Shown: positions 5,874 to 13,085 of the stretch, in pieces
How the letters are laid out: each line of letters opens with the position of its first letter
Numbering within the stretch: position 1 is the first letter of the stretch
NCBI GenBank assembly: GCA_900543505.1
Contig: UQSB01000054.1
Span: forward strand, 1-13,085
Direction of reading: 5' to 3'
DNA from: an uncultured Collinsella sp.
GTDB taxonomy: Bacteria > Actinomycetota > Coriobacteriia > Coriobacteriales > Coriobacteriaceae
DNA length: 13,085 nucleotides
The notes under the pieces: generated by a model
Told to the model about the DNA's origin: nothing
Seen by the model: the letters and a program-made list of their open reading frames with translations, nothing else
Database searches by the model: none
Made by a program: the position numbers and the translations under genes

Positions 5874-6734
5874 CTAGCGAGTTGGCTGGTAGCGGGGGCA
5901 GTAGCTGATGGCGATGGCGTCTACGCCTACGTGGGTGGCGATGGTGCAGCCGATGGGGCCAGTGCCGGCGTCCACGTAGTCCTGGCCTGCTAGCGCTTGG
6001 TTGACGAGCTCTTGCTCCTCGGCGGCGCCGGTCGTGAGCACGCGCACGCTTGAGCCCGGGTGCTCGTCCAAAAACGCGAGGCAATCTGCCATGGTGTTGG
6101 CGACGATGCGCTTGGCGCCGCGGCCCTTTTTGATTGCCTTGATCTCGCCCGATTTCCACTCCGGCGAAACGGCCAGGCGAATGTTGAGCATCTGCGTCAG
6201 CTGGCCGGCGAGCTTGGGGGCGCGGCCGTTTTTGACCAGGTTCTCGAGCGTGCGGGGAATCAACAGCAGGTGGGCGTCGGGCAGCGTCGCGCGGATCTGC
6301 GCCTCGGTCTCGTCCAAGCTGCGGCCGTCCTCGCGCATGGCAAGTGCGTACTCCACCAGCAGGCCCTCGGCGCCCGAGCCGGTGCGCGAATCGATGCAGC
6401 GCACGTCGAGCTCGTGGGTCTCGGCGACCAGACATGCGTTGGAATAGCAGGCGGACCACTCGCTGCACAGCGAGATAAAGATCGCGCTGTCGTGGCCATC
6501 GGCGCGTACGCGGTCAAACAGCGCCTTGAACTCGCCGGCGCTCGGCTGCGAGGTGTGCGGCAGCTGCTCGGAGCCGGCCATGCGGGCGACGTACTCCTCG
6601 GCGGTAATCTGCACCTGGTCGAGCAGGTCCTCGCCCTCGATAATCACATGCAGCGGAATCACGTAAATGCCGAGCTCTTGGGCGCGGGCGGGGGAGATGT
6701 CCGACGTGGAGTCGGTTATGATGGCAAAAGACAT
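5874..6734 (-). CDS. DegV/FakB-family fatty-acid-binding protein
   Basis: This 286-residue protein has the DegV fold. Family members bind a long-chain fatty acid; the FakB members present it to the kinase FakA, which makes acyl phosphate for phospholipid synthesis. Signatures are the N-terminal IITDSTSDI (residues 5-13), the TSQPS segment at 61-65 that contacts the lipid carboxylate in known structures, the RCIDSRTGSGAEGL region, and the basic IKKGRGAKR stretch. Length is normal. The start at 6734 is chosen because AAAGG lies upstream and the family sequence begins MSFAIITDS; an in-frame extension to 6791 adds an arginine-rich, non-conserved stretch. No fakA-like gene is present nearby, so the partner is unknown. 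It is divergent from the HAD gene and convergent with the LOG gene. Confidence 0.92.
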   Translation of the reverse strand: MSFAIITDSTSDISPARAQELGIYVIPLHVIIEGEDLLDQVQITAEEYVARMAGSEQLPHTSQPSAGEFKALFDRVRADGHDSAIFISLCSEWSACYSNACLVAETHELDVRCIDSRTGSGAEGLLVEYALAMREDGRSLDETEAQIRATLPDAHLLLIPRTLENLVKNGRAPKLAGQLTQMLNIRLAVSPEWKSGEIKAIKKGRGAKRIVANTMADCLAFLDEHPGSSVRVLTTGAAEEQELVNQALAGQDYVDAGTGPIGCTIATHVGVDAIAISYCPRYQPTR

Positions 6735-6790
6735 AATTGCACCTTTCGTTGGGGCGCGGCAGCGCCGCCTTCTGAAAGCAAAGTGCGACA

Positions 6791-6819
6791 AGTATAGTGG
6801 AGTTGCTCTACATTGCTAG
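6791..6819 (-). promoter_or_regulatory. Candidate promoter of the degV-family gene
   Basis: On the minus strand, TATACT (6796-6791) is five of six to the -10 consensus, and CTAGCA (6819-6814) is a weak -35 at 17-base spacing. Transcription would begin about 50 bases before the chosen degV start. The leader contains a small GC-rich hairpin. Confidence 0.45.
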
Positions 6820-6826
6820 GTTCAAT

Positions 6827-6842
6827 TGTTGAATAGTCAACA
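6827..6842. promoter_or_regulatory. Dyad in the degV-HAD divergent spacer
   Basis: TGTTGA-ATAG-TCAACA is a perfect 6+4+6 inverted repeat, overlapped by TTCAA-ttg-TTGAA (6821-6833). It lies between the two divergent genes, about 30 bases upstream of the predicted degV -10 and 49 bases before the HAD start. The form and place suit a dimeric repressor site, but the regulator is unknown. Confidence 0.35.
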
Positions 6843-6890
6843 GTTTGAAGCGGTGGTGTGGAAATCATCAACTGGGGAAGAAGGGTGCCG

Positions 6891-7553
6891 ATGGCGGCAT
6901 TGCAACTTTGCGAGCGGCCGGTTGTGCTGTTCGATTTTGACGGCACGGTGGCCGATACGGGTCGGGCAGTGATGACCTCGACGCGCAAGACGCTGGCTGC
7001 GCGCGGGTTTTCGGAGACGCAGATGGGTGATCTGCGCCGCATGATCGGGCCGCCCCTGTGGAAGAGCTTTCACGACTTTTACGGCTTTTCCCGCGAGGAG
7101 TCGCTTGTGGTGGCCGATGAGTACCGCGCCTTTTTTGATGAACTGGGACCGGAGGAGTATCCCGTGTTCAATGGGGTCCCCGAGCTGCTGGATGGGTTGG
7201 TCGCCCAAGGCAAACGTATGGCCGTGGCGACGTCGCGCATGGAGGCCAAGTGCATCGACATGGTGCATGAGCTCGGGCTCTCTCAGTTTGAGGCGGTGAT
7301 TGGCATGAATCCGCCGCAGGGACGCGAGACCAAGGCCGATTCGGTCCGCGATGCCCTGGCGGCGCTCGGCGCGACGGCCGACGATGCCGTGATGATCGGC
7401 GATCGCTTTAACGATGTGGAGGGCGCGCACGCAATGGGCGTGCCGTGCATCGGCATCTATTCGGGCGCGGCGGCGCCGGGTGAGCATGAGGCGGCGGGTG
7501 CCGATGCAGTGGTGCACTCGGTGGCCGAGCTTGCTAAACTTTTCTCTATCTAG
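6891..7553 (+). CDS. HAD-superfamily phosphatase (Gph/PGP-like, subfamily IA)
   Basis: This 220-residue cytosolic protein carries the four haloacid-dehalogenase motifs: DFDGT at 15-19 (Asp15 nucleophile, Asp17 general acid), a Thr/Ser in AVATSRME near 111-118, Lys148 in ETKAD, and IGDRFNDVEGA at 169-179. A helical cap lies between motifs I and II, as in phosphoglycolate-phosphatase-like enzymes. The exact substrate cannot be read from the sequence; phosphoglycolate, pyrophosphate and sugar phosphates are all used within this subfamily. The ATG at 6891 is preferred because AGAAGGG lies five bases upstream; a GTG at 6858 in frame has no such site and adds residues outside the fold. The dipeptidase gene begins 54 bases after its stop without an evident terminator, so the two are probably co-transcribed. 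Confidence 0.92.
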   Translation: MAALQLCERPVVLFDFDGTVADTGRAVMTSTRKTLAARGFSETQMGDLRRMIGPPLWKSFHDFYGFSREESLVVADEYRAFFDELGPEEYPVFNGVPELLDGLVAQGKRMAVATSRMEAKCIDMVHELGLSQFEAVIGMNPPQGRETKADSVRDALAALGATADDAVMIGDRFNDVEGAHAMGVPCIGIYSGAAAPGEHEAAGADAVVHSVAELAKLFSI

Positions 7554-7607
7554 GAACTAAATGTGAGGGGCGGGTACGCTTGCCGCTCATTGGTAAGGAG
7601 GCAGTCT

Positions 7608-9044
7608 ATGAATCAGGTGGAGCAGAGCGTCGCTGAGTATGTCGACGAGGTCTGGGAAGATGTCGTCGCCGATATCGAGCAGCTGGTGAGCTATCCGTCC
7701 GTGGCAGTTTCTGCCGATGCAGAGCCCGGCGCGCCGTTTGGCCGCCCGGTCCGTGACGCGCTCGACTGTGCGCTCGGCATCGCGCAGAAGCTTGGCTATC
7801 AGACGAGCGACGACGAGGGCTATGTGGGCATTGCCGATATCCCTGGCCGCGGCGACAAGCAGCTCGCGACCATCTGCCACGTGGACGTGGTGCCCGCCGG
7901 CCCGGGCTGGAACACCGACCCGTTTGCGCTGGAGCGTCGCGAGGGCTGGCTGCTCGGCCGCGGCGTTATCGACGACAAGGGTCCGGCGGTGCTGTCACTC
8001 TACGCCGGCGCCTATCTGCTCAAGCACGGCATTACCCCGCGCTATACTTTCCGCGCGCTGCTGGGCTGCGATGAGGAAGTGGGCATGTCCGACGTTCACC
8101 ATTATCTGGAGAACCACGCAGACCCCGACTTTTTGTTTACGCCCGATGCCGAGTTTCCGGTCTGCAATGCCGAGAAGGGCCAGTTTGGGGCGACGTTCGT
8201 GAGTCCCAAGATCGACGGCGGGCGCATCGTGTCGTGGAGCGGCTCCGAGGCGAGCAATGCCATTCCGTCGCAGTCCATCTGCGAGCTCGCGATTGCCGCC
8301 GATGAACTGCCGGCGCCCGTTGAGAACGCCGACCGCCTGGAGATCACGGCGCTTGATAACGGGCATGCGCAGATTTTCGCCCACGGTATTGGCGGCCACG
8401 CTTCGATGCCTGAGGGCACCATCAACGCCGTCGGCCTGATCGTGTCGTATCTGCGCGAGGCCGAAGACGCGTTTGGTGCACGCGACGAGCGCCTGCTGAC
8501 GCCTGCCGAGCACGAGTTCGTCAAGTTCCTGGCCTTTGTGCATGCGGATGCCTATGGCCGCGGCCTAGGTATCGATGCGACGAGTCCGGCGTTTGGCCCG
8601 CTTACCTGCAACGCTGGCGTCATCCGCGTGGCGGATGGCCATATTGAGCAGGTCATCGACGTGCGCTTCCCCGACAGCACGAGTGCCGATACCATCCGCG
8701 AACAGCTCGATCCGCTCGTGGGCCGTTTTGGCGTGACGTACCGTGTGGGTCGTGCGAAGGTGCCGTTCTCGGTCTCTGCCGACGATCCGGCCGTGAAGGC
8801 GCTTATTGATACCTATAACGAGTTTACGGGCAAGCATGCTGAGCCCTTTGCCATGGGCGGCGGCACGTACGCACGCAACTTTGCTCGCGCCGTCTCGTTT
8901 GGCCCCGAGGAGACCGGCCTGGAGCTGCCCGCATGGGGCGGCCAGATGCACGGCCCCAATGAGTGCGCCAACGAGGAACAGCTCAAGCAGGCGCTCAAGA
9001 TTTATATCGTGGCGATCTTACGTTTGAACGAGCTTGAGCTTTAA
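7608..9044 (+). CDS. M20-family metallodipeptidase (PepV/Sapep-like)
   Basis: This 478-residue cytosolic enzyme should hydrolyse dipeptides using two zinc ions. Metal-binding and catalytic motifs are visible in order: CHVDVVPAG at 90-98 (His91, catalytic Asp93), LGRGVIDDKGP at 116-126 (bridging Asp122), CDEEVG at 154-159 (catalytic Glu156 and Glu157), TPDAEFPV at 178-185 (Asp180), and a final MHGPNE near the C-terminus for the last His. The GIGGHASMPEG segment belongs to the dimerisation/lid domain. Length and motifs match the PepV dipeptidase group better than the shorter ArgE/DapE enzymes. Start 7608 has AAGGAGG six bases upstream; an upstream in-frame start at 7563 is weaker. It follows the HAD gene in one probable transcript and ends at a hairpin terminator. 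Confidence 0.93.
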   Translation: MNQVEQSVAEYVDEVWEDVVADIEQLVSYPSVAVSADAEPGAPFGRPVRDALDCALGIAQKLGYQTSDDEGYVGIADIPGRGDKQLATICHVDVVPAGPGWNTDPFALERREGWLLGRGVIDDKGPAVLSLYAGAYLLKHGITPRYTFRALLGCDEEVGMSDVHHYLENHADPDFLFTPDAEFPVCNAEKGQFGATFVSPKIDGGRIVSWSGSEASNAIPSQSICELAIAADELPAPVENADRLEITALDNGHAQIFAHGIGGHASMPEGTINAVGLIVSYLREAEDAFGARDERLLTPAEHEFVKFLAFVHADAYGRGLGIDATSPAFGPLTCNAGVIRVADGHIEQVIDVRFPDSTSADTIREQLDPLVGRFGVTYRVGRAKVPFSVSADDPAVKALIDTYNEFTGKHAEPFAMGGGTYARNFARAVSFGPEETGLELPAWGGQMHGPNECANEEQLKQALKIYIVAILRLNELEL

Positions 9045-9091
9045 GGCTGCGGCGTTTTAACAACTTAGCACCCCTTTCGTCCGGGCTTTTT

Positions 9092-9168
9092 AAGTTGCGG
9101 TGGAATAGTTCCTAGAATGGGCCATTTGATGGCCAAGCAGGAACTATTTCACCGCAACTTTGTTTTTA
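9092..9168 (+). terminator. Hairpin terminator after the dipeptidase; inverted-repeat family B, copy 3
   Basis: Arms 9092-9113 and 9139-9160 form 22 pairs with one G-T wobble (AAGTTGCGGTGGAATAGTTC on the left). A second six-pair hairpin, GGCCAT-ttg-ATGGCC (9120-9134), sits in the loop. TTTGTTTTTATT follows on the plus strand, so it reads as the dipeptidase-operon terminator, 48 bases beyond the stop. The loop has the same 29-base length as copy 1 (measured inside the 19-20 pair stem) and aligns with it at about 18 positions. Confidence 0.75.
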
Positions 9169-9201
9169 TTGGTGTAAAAGGCGGGTCATGCTTGGTGGCG
9201 G

Positions 9202-9223
9202 GTTTGTTATCCGTTTGTAAAGG
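9202..9223 (+). promoter_or_regulatory. Possible Pho-type operator upstream of pstS
   Basis: Two adjacent 11-base units, GTTTGTTATCC (9202-9212) and GTTTGTAAAGG (9213-9223), share the first six bases. Tandem 11-base direct repeats are the known layout of PhoB/PhoP sites, and pst operons are classic members of that regulon. The bases differ from both the E. coli and Streptomyces consensus sequences, and no well-placed -10 was found, so this is a candidate only. Confidence 0.35.
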
Positions 9224-9322
9224 CTGGGCAGAGCTTGCGGTAAGGGTCTATCAAATGTCCGTAAGAAACCGCAGATAAGGCGGTCGTCGCCCGATCGAGA
9301 CCGTATCTTTCTAAACAGCAAA

Positions 9323-9339
9323 GCGGGCAGGGTGCCCGC
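9323..9339 (+). promoter_or_regulatory. Perfect 7-bp hairpin in the pstS leader
   Basis: GCGGGCA (9323-9329) pairs with TGCCCGC (9333-9339) around a GGG loop, ending 25 bases before the pstS start and about 12 bases ahead of its AAAGGA ribosome site. A 5'-leader stem of this kind could stabilise the mRNA; it is too far from the ribosome site to block it. Confidence 0.45.
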
Positions 9340-9364
9340 GAGTCGCATGTATGAAAGGAAGATC

Positions 9365-10303
9365 ATGCTCGATCAGGCTTATTCTCGTCGTCAGTTCCTC
9401 GGCCTTGCTGGTGGTCTTGCCGGCATCGTCGGTCTCGGTCTCGTTGGTTGCGGCGGCTCCAACGCCGCCAACACCGCTGCTGAGGGCAGCGCCGCTGCTG
9501 CCGAGTCCGTCTCGGGCGAGGTGACCTACGACGGCGCTTCCTCGTTCCAGGCTCTCGTCGAGGCTGCTGCCGAGAAGTTCATGGATGCCAACCCGGACGT
9601 CTCCGTCTCTGGCTCGGGTAACGGTTCGGGCAAGGGCCTGACCGCTGTCGCCGCCGGCACCGTCACTATCGGTAACTCCGACGTCTTCGCCGAGACCAAG
9701 CTCGAGACCGACCAGGTCAAGAACCTCGTCGACCACGAGGTCGCCGTCGTGGGCATGGGCCCCGTCGTCTCCAAGAACGTCAAGGTCGACGACCTGTCCC
9801 TCGAGCAGCTCAAGGGTATCTTCTCCGGCCAGATCACCAACTGGAAGGAGGTCGGCGGCGACGACGCCAAGATCGTCGTTCTCAACCGCAAGGCCGGCTC
9901 CGGCACCCGCGCCACCTTCGAGGCCACCGTCTTTGGCGACGAGGCCGTCGACTTTAAGGGCGACGCCGAGCTCGACAAGTCCGGCGACGTCCAGACTCAG
10001 ATGGGCAGCACCGACAACGCCATCTCCTACCTCGACTTCTCGCACTTCGATGATTCCAAGTTCAACGCCATTAAGGTCGAGGGCGTGGAGCCCAAGAGTG
10101 CAAACGTCACCGACGACTCCTTTAAGATCTGGGCTACCGAGCACATGTACTGCGCAAAGGACGCCGACGAGGCCACCAAGGCCTTCCTGGAGTTCATGCT
10201 TTCCGACGACGTCCAGGGCAAGCTCGTCGAGGAACAGGGCTTTATCCCCGTCTCTGCCATGAAGGTCGTCAAGGACGCCAGCGGCAAGGTCTCTGCTAAA
10301 TAA
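9365..10303 (+). CDS. pstS: Phosphate-binding lipoprotein of the Pst ABC importer
   Basis: This 312-residue protein captures extracellular phosphate and delivers it to PstC/PstA. The N-terminus has a twin-arginine motif, SRRQFLGLAG at 7-16, a hydrophobic stretch, and a lipobox LVGC with the lipidated cysteine at 29, so export as a Tat-type lipoprotein is predicted. A short Ala/Ser/Glu linker follows. The binding-protein fold shows GSGNGSGKG at 83-91, TIGNSDV at 101-107 and the phosphate-loop segment NRKAGSGTRATF at 174-185, hallmarks of PstS. Start 9365 has AAAGGA five bases upstream; upstream in-frame starts lengthen the region ahead of the Tat motif without a ribosome site. It is the first gene of the pst operon, 24 bases before pstC. 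Codon use is extremely C-ending, consistent with high expression. Confidence 0.95.
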   Translation: MLDQAYSRRQFLGLAGGLAGIVGLGLVGCGGSNAANTAAEGSAAAAESVSGEVTYDGASSFQALVEAAAEKFMDANPDVSVSGSGNGSGKGLTAVAAGTVTIGNSDVFAETKLETDQVKNLVDHEVAVVGMGPVVSKNVKVDDLSLEQLKGIFSGQITNWKEVGGDDAKIVVLNRKAGSGTRATFEATVFGDEAVDFKGDAELDKSGDVQTQMGSTDNAISYLDFSHFDDSKFNAIKVEGVEPKSANVTDDSFKIWATEHMYCAKDADEATKAFLEFMLSDDVQGKLVEEQGFIPVSAMKVVKDASGKVSAK

Positions 10304-10327
10304 GTAATCGCCCCGGAAAGGTTTGCA

Positions 10328-11236
10328 ATGGCAAAGCAACTGCCAAAGCGCGACCTTGAGAACGTGGGCCTGGGCGTCACGGGCGCGTGCGTAGCGCTCG
10401 TGACGCTTGTCGTTGCCGCGCTCATCTTTATGGTCGCCCAAAAGGGCCTCTCGGCTTTTCTCAAGGACGGCGTTTCGGTCGTCGAGTTCTTCACCGGTAC
10501 CAAGTGGGATCTGGCCAACACGGCTAAAAACGGCCTGCCCTATATCGGCGCCCTGCCCCTGATCGTCACCTCGTTTGCGGTCATGGTGCTCTCCACGCTT
10601 ATCGCGCTGCCCATCGCCATCGGCTCTGCCATCTTTGCGGTCGAGATCCAGCCTAAGTTTGGCTCCAAGGTCTTTCAGCCGCTTATTGAGCTTTTGACTG
10701 GCATTCCCTCGGTCGTCTTTGGCCTCATCGGTTTTCACGTTGTCGTCGGCCTTATGAAGAGCGTTTTCCACGTGAGCACGGGCCTGGGCATCTTGCCCGG
10801 CGCCATCGTGCTGGCCGTCATGATCCTGCCGACCATGACCACCCTTTCGGTCGATGGCCTGCGCGCCGTGCCCGACAGCTACCGTCAGGGCTCGCTCGCG
10901 CTGGGCTACACCCGTTGGCAGACCATCTGGCACGTGGTACTTAAGTCCGCCATGCCGTCGCTTATGACCGCGGTCATCCTTGGTATGACCCGCGCCTTTG
11001 GCGAGACGCTTGCCGTGCGCATGGTCATCGGCGGTATTGAGGCCATGCCGACGTCGCTGCTGTCGCCGGCGTCGACCATCACCACCACGCTCACCACGTC
11101 CATGGCGGTCTATGCCGAGGGTTCGGCACAGGACGACGTCCTGTGGGCACTCGGTCTGCTGCTGATGGGCATGAGCCTCATCTTTATCCTGATCATCCAC
11201 CTTATTGGCCGCAAGGGGGCGAAGGCTCGTGGCTAG
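10328..11236 (+). CDS. pstC: Phosphate ABC importer permease PstC
   Basis: This 302-residue integral membrane protein is one half of the phosphate channel. Six hydrophobic segments are visible, roughly 13-36, 74-104, 119-141, 155-175, 207-235 and 271-293. The cytoplasmic EAA loop that docks on PstB lies near 182-202 (DSYRQGSLALGYTRW), and the conserved FGETLAV follows at 224-230. The GIPSVVFG segment at 125-132 is typical of PstC/PstA. A GGAAAGG ribosome site is six bases upstream. Its last eight bases overlap the probable pstA start, indicating translational coupling. Confidence 0.96.
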   Translation: MAKQLPKRDLENVGLGVTGACVALVTLVVAALIFMVAQKGLSAFLKDGVSVVEFFTGTKWDLANTAKNGLPYIGALPLIVTSFAVMVLSTLIALPIAIGSAIFAVEIQPKFGSKVFQPLIELLTGIPSVVFGLIGFHVVVGLMKSVFHVSTGLGILPGAIVLAVMILPTMTTLSVDGLRAVPDSYRQGSLALGYTRWQTIWHVVLKSAMPSLMTAVILGMTRAFGETLAVRMVIGGIEAMPTSLLSPASTITTTLTTSMAVYAEGSAQDDVLWALGLLLMGMSLIFILIIHLIGRKGAKARG

Positions 11237-12155
11237 CACACGCATCCACATCGACGAGGCAAGGCTCGGGCGCGTCCAAAAGCAGGACCGCATCGCCACG
11301 GGCGTGCTGACGGCAATCGCCGTCATCGTCACGCTCGTCGTCGTCTCCATGGTGGCCTATATCCTGTTCGAGGGCATCTCGACGCTGTTCCAGCCGGGCT
11401 TTCTCACGCAGCCCGCACGCGCCAACGGAACGCAGGGCGGCGTGCTCTACCAGCTGTTCGACTCGTTCTATCTGCTGCTGATTACCCTGATCATCTCGGT
11501 GCCCATCAGCCTGGGCGGCGCGGTCTTCCTAGTTGAATACGCGCCCGACGGTCCCATTCGCGACATCGCCTCGACCGCCATCGAGACGTTGTCTTCGCTG
11601 CCCTCCATCGTCGTCGGCATGTTCGGCTTTCTGGTGTTCTCGGTGCAGCTGGGCTGGAAGTACTCCATCATCTCCGGCGCCGTCGCGCTCACCATGTTCA
11701 ACATCCCCATCCTGGTGCGCGTGATTCAGCAGGCGCTCGAGGACGTGCCACGGGCCCAGCGCGATGCGTGCCTGGCCATGGGCCTCACTCGCTGGGAGGC
11801 CACACTGCACATCCTGATTCCCGAGGCCATGCCCGCCATCGTGACCGGCATCGTGCTTTCGGCCGGCCGCGTGTTTGGCGAGGCCGCGGCGCTGCTCTTT
11901 ACCTCGGGCATGAGCTCGCCGGTCCGCCTCAACTTCTTGAGCTTTAACCTGTCGAGCCCCACCTGCGCCTGGAACGTGTTCCGTCCCGGCGAGTCGCTGG
12001 CCGTGCACATCTACAAGATCTATGGCGAGGGCAGCCCCGAGGCCCAGCAGATCGTTTGGGGCACCGCGGCACTGCTGATGATCTGCGTGTTGCTGTTTAA
12101 CGTAGTCGCCCGTATCGTGGGCAAGCAACTGGCAAGGAAGATGACGGCCGAATGA
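11229..12155 (+). CDS. pstA: Phosphate ABC importer permease PstA
   Basis: This 308-residue protein is the second channel subunit. Hydrophobic segments lie near 27-48, 80-103, 121-140, 147-165, 200-224 and 275-296. The EAA loop is near 172-192 (DVPRAQRDACLAMGLTRWE), followed by GRVFGEAAALLF, the PstA counterpart of the PstC segment. The long loop at 226-270 before the last segment, containing SSPTCAWNVFRPG, is outside the membrane by prediction. A GTG at 11229, with AGGGGG nine bases upstream and an eight-base overlap with pstC, is the best start; a further in-frame GTG upstream would read deeper into pstC. Its stop overlaps the pstB start by four bases (ATGA). Confidence 0.94.
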   Translation: MASTRIHIDEARLGRVQKQDRIATGVLTAIAVIVTLVVVSMVAYILFEGISTLFQPGFLTQPARANGTQGGVLYQLFDSFYLLLITLIISVPISLGGAVFLVEYAPDGPIRDIASTAIETLSSLPSIVVGMFGFLVFSVQLGWKYSIISGAVALTMFNIPILVRVIQQALEDVPRAQRDACLAMGLTRWEATLHILIPEAMPAIVTGIVLSAGRVFGEAAALLFTSGMSSPVRLNFLSFNLSSPTCAWNVFRPGESLAVHIYKIYGEGSPEAQQIVWGTAALLMICVLLFNVVARIVGKQLARKMTAE

Positions 12156-13024
12156 GCGAGATGAAAGCAACGACCGCACCCGAAGCGGCATCGTCCGAGA
12201 CCCAGGACTTTTTGTCGAGCGTGGGGGAGAGCGAAAAGCACGTGCGCGTGAGCGGCAAGGCCGTGAGCGACGAGGTCGTGCTCTCCACCAAGGACGTCAA
12301 CGTATACTATGGCGATCACCATGCGCTACACGATACGTCGCTCGACTTTCACAAGGGCGAGATCACGGCGCTCATCGGGCCTTCGGGCTGCGGCAAGTCG
12401 ACCTTCTTGCGCAGCCTCAACCTCATGAATCGCGAGATTCGCGGCTGTCGCGTGGAGGGCGAGATCAACTACCGCGGCCGCAACGTGAACACCAAGACCG
12501 AGAACACCTACGAGCTGCGCCGTTCCATTGGCATGGTGTTCCAGCAGCCAAACCCGTTCCGCAAGTCCATTCGCGACAACATCACGTTTGCGCCCAAGCG
12601 CCACGGCATCACCGACCGCGACGAGCTCGACCGCATGGTCGAGGAGAGCTTGCGCGGTGCGGCGCTGTGGGACGAGGTCAAAGACAAACTCGACAAGAGC
12701 GCCTACGCGCTTTCGGGCGGTCAGCAGCAGCGCCTGTGCATCGCGCGCACGCTCGCGCTCAACCCCGACGTGATTCTGTTCGACGAGCCCTGCTCGGCGC
12801 TCGACCCCATCTCGACGCTGGCAATCGAGGACCTCATGTCGTCGATCGTTGCCGGGCGCGCCATCGTCATCGTGACGCACAACATGGAGCAGGCGTCGCG
12901 CGTGTCCAACCGCACGGCGTTCTTCTACATGGGCGATATGGTCGAGTACGACGAGACCGACGAGATTTTCCAACGGCCCAAGGATAAGCGGCTGAATGAT
13001 TACCTCACCGGCATGTTCTCCTAG
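12152..13024 (+). CDS. pstB: Phosphate ABC importer ATPase PstB
   Basis: This 290-residue cytoplasmic ATPase drives phosphate import. The nucleotide-binding domain is complete: Walker A GPSGCGKST at 76-84, Q-loop QQPNPF at 131-136, ABC signature LSGGQQQR at 187-194, Walker B VILFDE at 207-212, D-loop SALD, and His243 of the switch. The QQPNPF and NLMNR segments are specific to PstB among ABC ATPases. About 40 residues precede the first strand (VVLSTKDVNVYYG), a longer, Ser/Glu/Ala-rich lead than the usual PstB of about 250-260 residues. The ATG at 12152 overlaps the pstA stop; an internal ATG at 12161 is possible and would trim only three residues. No phoU is within the window, which ends 61 bases later. 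Confidence 0.96.
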   Translation: MSEMKATTAPEAASSETQDFLSSVGESEKHVRVSGKAVSDEVVLSTKDVNVYYGDHHALHDTSLDFHKGEITALIGPSGCGKSTFLRSLNLMNREIRGCRVEGEINYRGRNVNTKTENTYELRRSIGMVFQQPNPFRKSIRDNITFAPKRHGITDRDELDRMVEESLRGAALWDEVKDKLDKSAYALSGGQQQRLCIARTLALNPDVILFDEPCSALDPISTLAIEDLMSSIVAGRAIVIVTHNMEQASRVSNRTAFFYMGDMVEYDETDEIFQRPKDKRLNDYLTGMFS

Positions 13025-13085
13025 TCCGGGACATGCTTGAGGCCCGCGGCGGCCATGGTTGCCGTGGGACTGATTGGAGAGGCGG
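13025..13085 (+). other. Post-pstB spacer with a small hairpin
   Basis: CCCGCGGC (13043-13050) can pair with GCCGTGGG (13061-13068) with one G-U pair and a ten-base loop; no T-run follows, so transcription may continue. GGAGAGGCGG at the very end of the window resembles a ribosome site. phoU commonly follows pstB, but the next gene cannot be seen here. Confidence 0.35.

Noticed and set aside
9281..9303. CGGTC ... GACCG inverted repeat in the pstS leader
   Set aside because: Only five pairs across a 13-base loop; expected by chance in GC-rich DNA.
9311..11350. 679-codon minus-strand frame opposite pstS and pstC
   Set aside because: The sense strand encodes a complete, motif-bearing pst operon. 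The antisense product is a repetitive Gly/Asp/Leu/Val stretch caused by the strong C-ending codon bias of pstS.

Overview
The window is GC-rich, densely coding bacterial chromosome. Codon use, the strongly C-ending codons of pstS and the short-chain dehydrogenase, and the mix of genes fit a gut actinobacterium of the class Coriobacteriia, most likely Collinsella or a close relative. That assignment rests on recalled family resemblance, not on a database match. No rRNA, tRNA, CRISPR array, transposase gene or phage gene was seen.

Layout, left to right. (1) 1-276: a repeat-bearing spacer that ends in a strong hairpin terminator. (2) 277-2061, minus strand: an unrecognised acidic coiled-coil protein with one C-terminal membrane anchor. 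(3) 2358-3158, plus: a short-chain dehydrogenase whose sequence pattern closely resembles bacterial 12-alpha-hydroxysteroid (bile acid) dehydrogenases, followed by its own terminator. (4) 3159-3594: a 436-base spacer packed with repeats and hairpins. (5) 3595-4734: tgt, tRNA-guanine transglycosylase. (6) 4947-5705: a LOG/TIGR00730-family nucleotide-processing protein, with an intrinsic terminator lying in its leader. (7) 5874-6734, minus: a DegV/FakB fatty-acid-binding protein, convergent with the LOG gene across two large inverted repeats. (8) 6891-7553 and 7608-9044, plus: a HAD phosphatase and an M20 (PepV-like) dipeptidase, probably co-transcribed and divergent from degV. (9) 9365-13024, plus: the high-affinity phosphate importer pstS-pstC-pstA-pstB, with the last three genes overlapping or tightly spaced; the window ends just after pstB.

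The best-supported unit is the pst operon: Tat-type lipoprotein PstS captures phosphate outside the membrane, PstC and PstA form the channel, and PstB supplies ATP hydrolysis. A pair of adjacent 11-base direct repeats upstream of pstS is a possible Pho-type operator. The other genes look like independent housekeeping or accessory functions.

The most unusual content is in the spacers. Three copies of one roughly 68-base inverted repeat, with compensatory base changes, lie at 184-250, 5794-5860 and 9092-9160. Three other unrelated long inverted or composite repeats also occupy gene ends. These look like dispersed palindromic elements, some of which serve as terminators.
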